DNA of 64,000 nt from NCBI RefSeq assembly GCF_963678975.1, contig NC_089274.1, forward strand, positions 48,080,075 to 48,144,074, read 5' to 3'. Under the pieces are notes generated by a model. The model was not told where the DNA came from. It searched no databases and saw only the letters and a program-made list of their open reading frames with translations. The stretch is from Dysidea avara. Taxonomy: Eukaryota > Porifera > Demospongiae > Dictyoceratida > Dysideidae. Every line of letters starts with the position of its first letter. Positions within the stretch are counted from its first letter, which is position 1. The position numbers and the translations under genes are program-made. This document shows positions 57,371-64,000 of the stretch, in pieces.

Positions 57371-58700
57371 CTGTACAAATACAAAAAAACAACATTACAA
57401 TTCATTTAGCTACACAAGGGCAAACAACAAAGCCTAAAAGCCAATTATTGGCACAACACAGTAACAATGGTAGGTCAAATTTAATAGAATAGTTTTTAAC
57501 CTCATTGTACTAAAATATACCATACATGTAAAAAGTTTTGAGGCAGAAAACATTTGTAGATGAGCAACTGTGGAAAGATTCAGAAGAAAATTTTTGTAGC
57601 TAGGCAGTTACCATAGCTAATTATTTGTAGCTGAAAGGTGATCTAGGAATTTTTTCCATCTCAAAATGTGTTATACATATGGTATGTGACGTTAGGACAA
57701 AAATCACAATGCATATCATTTGCTGACTATAAGTCAAGAATTCTGTTACTGACAAACTGTACAATCGTGACCAACTAGTAACTCGCTGCTGCATTAGTAT
57801 AGTATTTCTATAGGGTATACAACACACATGTGAAGCTGTTTTAAAATTAGATGTTACTCTAAAAGGCTTCAAAGCATTCAAGAAAATCGCTTTATAAATG
57901 ACATGCTACTTTAGAACATGTAAAGCACTTATACACTTGTAGTAGATGTCTTTAAAGGCTGAGGTGACATAAAAAATTAACAAGGTACAGCCAACATAAT
58001 TATTGACATCACTTCAGGTTTTTAAATCCTTGAAGATGCCATATTACGAGTGTCTAAGTGTCTTCAACAATGGTGTAGAAGTAGTGAGTTAGTACAGAAA
58101 GCTCTTATGGTAACTACAAAGGGTATTTCAGCAAGACCCTTCTTCAAAGATTAGAGAGGTCATGAGAAGCACGATAACAGTTAGTAATCTTGATTAGTAT
58201 GTATTCCAGGCTTCACAGATGTGTAATAATTGCAGCAAATTTGTAGAGCCAATGTCAACGTGGCTGTCTAGGTCTGCAGAGCAAAAGCGACAAATATGCT
58301 CCTTCAGCTACTACGATGGTTATATTCCTTAAAGAGCTACAGGAAACAGGTGTAAAGAATTACCTGAAATCAATTTCTTCATTACAAATGCATCACTTCG
58401 CTTGTGTTTACTGATGTGTTAAATAATTATTATTAATTTTCCACAAGAGGCTAATTGCAGTACTATGGATCTTAAGGTGGTTGTAAATAAGGTGTCCTAT
58501 CAAGCCCAGCTGTCTTACCAATAAGACACCTGCTATCAGGTCTCTTCATAAATAAGAGACCTCCATACATCAAAGCAAGTTCTACGTACCATCTAAAGCA
58601 ACTACATATATACAAATTCCTAAGCTTTCAGATAATTGATAAGATTGCAAATGAATTTTTGATATCATACAGTACGATAGTACTGTAAATCGTATTGCAT

Positions 58701-58945
58701 AGTAGGGACCACAAAGGAGTAGGCTTGGCCCACGAAATGACATCACCCAAAAACCAGCCTCAATTTTCCCCGATGAAGATGAGGCAGCATTGGTTAGGTA
58801 TCACACAGTACAATAGTACTGTATAGTAGGGACCACAAAGGAGTAGGCATGGTCCACGAAATAACATCACCCAAAAACCAGCCTCAATTTTCCCCAATGA
58901 CGATGAGGCAGTAATAGTTAGGTAGAGCTAAGCCCAAACAAGCTT
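58701..58945. repeat. Two tandem copies of a 123-bp unit
   Basis: 'agtagggaccacaaaggag' to 'gaggcag..ttaggtat' occurs at 58701 and again at 58824, with about 92 percent identity by eye. Confidence 0.85.
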
Positions 58946-59168
58946 TCAGATCGACCCGAAACGCTTTCAACAAGTTGCAACAGAATTTTAAAAATAATTT
59001 ATTTAACAGAATTTTCTACTGACTGACTGATGCCTTCAGACAAGTGTAACTCAATAACGGCTTCAAACAATAATTGATATAGATGGGGCGCAGCACCATT
59101 TCAGACGCGGTATGTGTGGGTTCACCAGTCATAATAATTATTTACAAAAAAGTTAACAAACAAGTACA

Positions 59169-59427
59169 CAGAAAAATTTGGAATTTTCAACTAGAGTAGG
59201 GACCATAGCACATCGATAAAAAGTACTGAAACAAACTGGAGTAGTGCACGATATTAAATCACAGTAAAACAATAAGAAGTATTATATCCCTACTTGAGCA
59301 CAGTAGGGATATACACTTCTTATTGTTTTACTGTGATTTAATATCGTGCACTACTCCAGCTTGTTTCAGTACTTTTTATCGATGTGCTATGGTCCCTACT
59401 CTAGTTGAAAATTCCAATTTTTTCTGT
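59169..59427. mobile_element. Foldback element, almost perfect palindrome (259 bp)
   Basis: 'cagaaaaatttggaattttc' through 'acaataagaagt' is repeated inverted to 59427 ('gaaaattccaatttttt'). Arms are about 125 bp with few differences and a loop of under 10 nt around 'tgagcac'. It lies within the receptor intron. Confidence 0.85.
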
Positions 59428-60119
59428 CAATTAAGGGAATATATATCACATAGTTAAGTAAATGATAGTCAAGAATGCAATAAATTATACTGTGCTAGCC
59501 TGAGACAATTGATTTAAAAAAAGAAAATTAGCTAATTGATGAAATTCTTTATATTATTTTGTACTGCAATACAGAGATTTTCCTGAAAATGTATTTTATC
59601 AGGTTTTGTTGGTACCAAAATCCTTATCCTTATTTAGGTGAAGTGAGTCTCTAATCCACAGAGTTGTTAAGAGAAATTGTGACTGGATTTTGGAAAATCA
59701 GCCTTAATGCTACACTTTCCAACTCAAATATTTATGATGAAAATAAAGCTACCAATCAGCCTTACAGTGATTAGAAACATTAGTCAGTATCCTGAATTAC
59801 ACAACCAATTCCGTGAAATAGTTTACAGGTACATATGTGCTTAGCAAAGTGTAGATTTGTACACATGACATTAAGACTGATTTTCCAAATCTAGTCACAG
59901 CTTTTGCAACGTATTTCTAAATGTAACATATGTTCCACCATCACACTATAGAGACAAGAACATGCACATCTGTCAGATAATACCACAATGTTACTTAGAC
60001 TATTGTAACACATGATGAACCATTAATGGAGCAAGTTTATAAGCCTTTAGTCCATCTAAAGCTTAACTTGTTCATAAGGTGTTTACAGTTGTAATAAAAC
60101 CAACGTGACAGTGTCTTAC

Positions 60120-60685
60120 ATGAATTTGATTGAGAAACAGCACCACCTGGTGTTGAAGTGCTAACCATAACTGATGACAAAGTGGTAGCCATAACTGGTG
60201 TTGAAGTGCTAACCATAACTGGTATTGAAGTGGTAGCCATAACTGGTGTTGAAGTGGTAGCCATAACTGGTGTTGAAGTGGTAGCCATAACTGGTGTAGA
60301 AGTGGTAGCCACAAATGGTGTTGAAGTGGTAGCCATAACTGGTGTTGTAGTGTTAGACATAACTGGTGTCGAAGTGGTAGCCATAACTGGTGTTGAAGTG
60401 GTAGCCATAACTGGTGTAGAAGTGGTAGCCATAACTGGTGTAGAAGTGGTAGCCATAACTGGTGTTGAAGTGGTAGCCATAACTGGTGTTGAAGTGGTAG
60501 CCATAACTGGTGTTGAAGTGGTAGCCATAACTGGTGTTGTAGTGTTAGACATAACTGGTGTCGAAGTGGTAGCCATAACTGGTGTTGAAGTGGTAGCCAT
60601 AACTGGTGTTGAAGTGGTAGACATAATTGGTGTCAAAATGGTAGACATTGTTGTTGACAAAGTGGTAGTCATAGCCGGAGTTGAA
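60120..60685 (-). CDS. Mucin-like Ser/Thr/Pro repeat exon of the receptor
   Basis: The minus-strand exon begins after the acceptor ATCTTTCAG (AG at 60687-60686) and ends at 60120 before GTAAGA. It encodes about 188 residues, nearly all an eight-residue repeat TTSTPVMA (about 20 units) with variants SNTTTPVM and VSTSTPVM, ending in GGAVSQSNS. Thr/Ser/Pro-rich repeats of this kind are heavily O-glycosylated and form an extended stalk outside the membrane. The next exon (57370) supplies the transmembrane helix in phase. An upstream exon must carry the start; I did not find it within the window. Tandem repeats make the length likely to vary between alleles. Confidence 0.75.
60150..60650. repeat. 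24-bp coding minisatellite
   Basis: About 20 units of GAAGTGGTAGCCATAACTGG plus four bases (plus-strand view). The variant unit 'gttgtagtgttagacataac' appears twice, 192 bp apart, showing an eight-unit higher-order duplication. Confidence 0.92.
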
Positions 60686-61791
60686 CTGAAAGATGGAACT
60701 AAGAGAGTGCATGATTACACAGTGACAACAAATCATCACTGATTTTTACATATACACATACTTCAGATAATCTACATTTGTACAGGAAATAGCATGAGCT
60801 GCAGTGAAATTTGTCATATGTACATGATGAGTGTTTTAATGGAAACTTACAATTTTCATGGTATTTATCACTACTACATCCATGCATGTTAATACCATAT
60901 AGGGTACTGTACACATAGTCTATATGTAGAAAACTATGGAGTCAATACATGTACCTATTAGGATGGTACATAGATGATACAAGGAGTATCTGTGTATAAA
61001 TAAGGAAATTGAACTTTTATAACCTGGTTTAAAATTATTTTAAACAAAGTACTGAAACAAGAAATCATCAATAATATATTAGGCTTTTAATTCCTTATTC
61101 ACAGTGAAAAACTAATGTGGCTAAAGTTGGGATTAACTCCCTTCATTCCAGTGTAATGACCCCTATTTCGTTATAAATTTTGTTCGTAAAGATACATAAA
61201 TGGTAGCCGCAAATGAATTGAAAAGGAGTTGTCAGAAAAAACTCAAGAGCAGTTACCTGACAAATTACCATTTGAAGGATTTTCAAAATGCAGTTATCAA
61301 CAACACATTTGGAGAGCTACACTAAAGCAAACAATACTATTTTGTACATCAGCTCTTCATAGCTGTATCTACAGGCTCTTTTGTATGGTAATTAGTGTAA
61401 TACTATAGATCCATAGGTGTAGCAACAGAGAAGCTATGAGGGCTACAATCCTTTTGAAAGGGGGCTTATCCCTCCACTTTATAAGATTGAGTTTCTCTAA
61501 TACAGCATCAGCTAATCTAATAGAGCAGTTGTGTACTCAAAGATACGTACCTTTTCAAAATATTCAGTCAAAATTGCTACCAAATTGAAGTGTAGGCAAT
61601 AGACCTCACTAAGTGGACAGTAAAGTCAAAGCACACAGTCACATTCTGTTGCTACACCAGTGCTATTGTAATAGCACGGAAAATACTCTGACATTGTTTA
61701 CACAAAGTTTGTTGCATGTTTAGGCCTAGAAATTAGTGGATTCTGTATATCACAAAAACAGCCAATATGTGGGGAAAGGTGTGCCTTCACT
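60686..61791. other. Upstream intron or flank of the receptor gene
   Basis: No further exon could be recognised. A 'ctctaata...ctaatctaatagagcag' module lies at about 61495-61520. Confidence 0.35.
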
Positions 61792-61865
61792 ATAGTACGT
61801 TCGCGTTGAGCTGAACCCTCAAAAACGATTAATAACTTACGATTGCTACATCGCGAACGTACTAT
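61792..61865. mobile_element. Tiny MITE (74 bp) with perfect 14-bp inverted ends
   Basis: ATAGTACGTTCGCG and CGCGAACGTACTAT bracket only 46 bp. TA at both ends suggests TA insertion. CpG-rich ends stand out from the AT-rich surroundings. Confidence 0.65.
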
Positions 61866-62870
61866 ATTTTAAAAAAGCTGTAAAATCAAAGATACATCAA
61901 TGAAACCACTTTTGACCACATTAACCCAAGTGCTTTGAAGGCCACATCCTTTTCACAGTTTAGTTGGATTTCATTTCCTTTTGTAGTTTATATGGCTCCA
62001 AAGCCAGCCATAGGCCAGCTTTGGGACCCACATTTCGTTTCATCTACGGACACGATGATGGCTATCGAAAACAAAAGTTACAATTGCATATCTTATTGTT
62101 AACTAGAATTGGTACCTGTCCTACATGCAGGACAATTTTAGATTCCATACCAACCACAATAACATAATTCAATGGATTAGGGAAATGAAGCATTTAATAT
62201 CAGCCCTAAAGCTATGTGATATGTAACTTTTCCTGCACTGATGTGAATATGGTGGGTTAACTAACTGCATGTAAGGTAAACATGTACAAACTCTATGGTG
62301 CTATAGTACTACTTGTTCTACCATGCAGGCACATGTAATATGTGTGGCTTCAGTTTCTGATAGTAAAAAGAAATAAATTTGTATATTAATTGGCTAAGGC
62401 CGTCACTATTTGCAGAAGCATTACTGCAAGCACTGCATGGCTTGAGTAAAATAAAATAACACACATGTGCATGCTTTCTGGCACCTAGCTAGGTTAACTT
62501 TTTGTTATGTATAGTTTGTATGATTGAGAAGGCACTTATTCTAAAAGAGCACACAGGACAGATAAACCAACATGTATCCAATTGGCTTGACCGTGCCTGT
62601 CCTATACCTATCAAATGTGCTATACACGCTTGTGTTTACTGCATGCAAGTTTGCTCTACTAACATGCTGTAAACGACGAATGACTACAGTTAGAAGCTTC
62701 ATTTAAAAATGATATAATTCTTAGATGATGAGCACTCTGTTTGGCACAAACCTCACTTCAATACGTGCATTGGGTGGCGAAAGATTGTTGGATTCCAGGA
62801 TGATCAGATGGACAGACGACATTTTAGCTTTATATATAGATAATAGGCCATGAGAAATTAATTATATTAT
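61866..62870. other. Non-coding stretch
   Basis: 61960-62045 contains the short dispersed repeat also seen at 10381-10440 ('aaagccagccataggcc'). No gene is supported. Confidence 0.35.
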
Positions 62871-63030
62871 ATTTTTTTTTTGCTGAATGAATTTATTTAT
62901 TTATTAATTTATAATGCTTTTTGATGCAGGAGAACCTACATCAAAGGCCTGTGGGCAACCTGTGCCCACAGCCAGAAATGTACAGCTATACATTAATTAA
63001 CTACATTACAATTACTTTTTACTTAACTAT
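62871..63030 (-). repeat. Possible retroelement 3' end with A-tail
   Basis: On the minus strand, a hairpin TGTGGGC...GCCCACA (62949-62971) is followed by an AATAAATAAATAAA tract and then a run of A (62871-62880). This fits the 3' UTR and tail of a non-LTR element, but no coding part is recognisable upstream. Confidence 0.35.
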
Positions 63031-63537
63031 GTAGAGTAACTATGTACTTAATACTAGTTTGCAGATCAGTGTCAATAATTAAAGCGGGAAAAAATTGGTA
63101 GAGACTGGTTGTCTTGAGCATCGGTAGCATGGACACATAAGAGATGAAATGAACAGGATTGATCAGAGTTGAAGTTATCCGTAAAATGGTCCCATAGAAA
63201 TTTTATCTGCAAAAGTTTTCATGGCTTGTACGCACTCTTTTCTTATAAAGATGCACTAACTTCTTACCTAACTCTATAATTCCATGTACTTCTTTGTCAA
63301 ATGTAGTGTACCACATCAAAAAGTTGCAAAAAAAAAAAACAAAACCTGGTCACTTGGATAATTTTGGGGAATTTGTAAGACCAGAACCATATAAATTTGC
63401 ACGGCCTTATATTACTCTAATATAACACACATTTTAGAGGGCTTTTAATGCAATGCACATAGATATCCATTGGTAGATCTATGAAGTATTAGATAGATTA
63501 AATCTAGAACCTCCAATTTTAAGGTGGAAATTAAGTG

Positions 63538-63615
63538 AGGCAAACAGCTCAGTGGTGAAAGGTTTGATGTTAGGTGTGGAGGTCCCTGGTTTGAACCCTT
63601 GATAGCTTTTTTTGA
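63538..63615 (+). repeat. tRNA-like sequence, probably SINE-derived
   Basis: An A-box-like AGCTCAGTGGT (63546-63556) and a B-box-like GGTTTGAACCC (63588-63598) are 42 nt apart, as in tRNA genes, and are followed by a T-run (63607-63613) that could end RNA polymerase III transcription. The acceptor and T stems do not pair well, so it is not a working tRNA gene. Confidence 0.5.
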
Positions 63616-64000
63616 TGCACTTATTTTGCCATGGTCTTATGGTATCTCAGCTCCATAATCTTACCTGTTTCACTTGTTTTAAACCACAAAAGTACTGCAC
63701 AACGTAAGACGGTTCCCATAAGCAGTTTGCTCTGTAGCCTTGACAGAAAATTAAGCTTTTTATGTAAACAATCTTACATTACATTATAAGCATACATCGG
63801 ATCAGCTTCAAGCTTGGTATGTGAATTCATCTTCATGCACAGAAAACATGCAGGTAGCATGGAAAGCACATTCAGCTAGAATTAAGATTTCAATTTCTAT
63901 TTGTCGGTTAGGAGCAACTATTTACAGATAACTTTCAAACAATGTTTTTCAAACTGATGTGACACTACTCAATTGCAGTTACTATTGAAAGAGCAGCATT
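63616..64000. other. Non-coding stretch to the window end
   Basis: No supported feature. Confidence 0.3.

Larger units (their letters stand above)
57371..60119 (-). other. Intron of the receptor gene (2.75 kb)
   Basis: Donor T|GTAAGA at 60119 and acceptor TACAG at 57371 are in matching phase 1. The intron contains a tandem duplication (58701-58945), a foldback element (59169-59427) and a 'ctactgactgactgatgcc' fragment near 59017 of the dispersed family seen at 6960. No other exon is evident, although a small one cannot be excluded. Confidence 0.6.

Noticed and set aside
1..60685. One gene spanning the signal-peptide exon at 380 and the receptor exons at 56.9-60.7 kb
   Set aside because: Both are on the minus strand, but the N-terminal exon lies downstream of the C-terminal ones, so they must be different genes.
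60158..60742. Plus-strand open frame of about 194 codons (VVAITGVE repeats)
   Set aside because: It is the mirror of the 24-bp mucin repeat. Splice signals, phase match and the downstream transmembrane exon all support the minus strand.

Overview
This window looks like animal (metazoan) nuclear DNA, most probably from a sponge. The evidence is AT-rich sequence with few CpGs, spliced genes on short exons, no prokaryotic operons or ribosome binding sites, and a dense layering of eukaryotic transposons (BEL/Pao LTR, non-LTR, pogo/Tigger, hAT-like, Mutator-like, Helitron-like, foldback). The sponge assignment is inferred from the style of the receptor gene and the repeats. It is not proved by any single marker.

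Only two host genes are supported, both on the minus strand and both partial. At 1-380 is the N-terminus of a secreted or cell-surface protein that runs off the left edge. At 56937-60685 is the C-terminal half of a mucin-like single-pass receptor: a Ser/Thr/Pro repeat exon joined, in matching phase, to an exon with a transmembrane helix and a cytoplasmic tail carrying four NPxY motifs.

Layout. From 1 to 9 kb there are several non-autonomous DNA transposons with clear target-site duplications (TSDs), including a hAT element nested in a Mutator-like element that is itself nested in another repeat. From 10.06 to 10.38 kb there is a near-perfect foldback. From 10.49 to 14.45 kb there is a 31-bp satellite with a 1086-bp higher-order period. 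From 17.9 to 21.5 kb three elements are nested: a Tigger transposon inside the 3' end of a LINE, inside a repeat with a 21-bp minisatellite. From 22 to 25.8 kb there are a palindrome cluster, a terminal-inverted-repeat (TIR) element and a Helitron-like insertion whose unoccupied paralogous site is at 52.19 kb.

From about 25.9 to 48.3 kb lies a very large, diverged inverted duplication: arm A about 25.93-33.56 kb, arm B about 36.48-48.25 kb. Each arm has its own later insertions. A nearly intact BEL/Pao retrotransposon (37185-43397, 199-bp LTRs, 5-bp TSD) sits inside arm B. From 48.2 to 50.3 kb is a broken LINE reverse transcriptase on the minus strand, split by a MITE. From 52.5 to 53.3 kb is a broken transposon-type gene, and from 53.6 to 55.7 kb are a hAT element and a tRNA-derived SINE.

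The coding capacity of the window is therefore mainly transposon-derived. Both complete transposon genes carry disabling lesions: a stop and a frameshift in the Tigger gene, and a stop plus a gag/pol frame change in the BEL element. Seven of the eight LTR differences are of the CpG-deamination type, which suggests this DNA is or was methylated at CpG.
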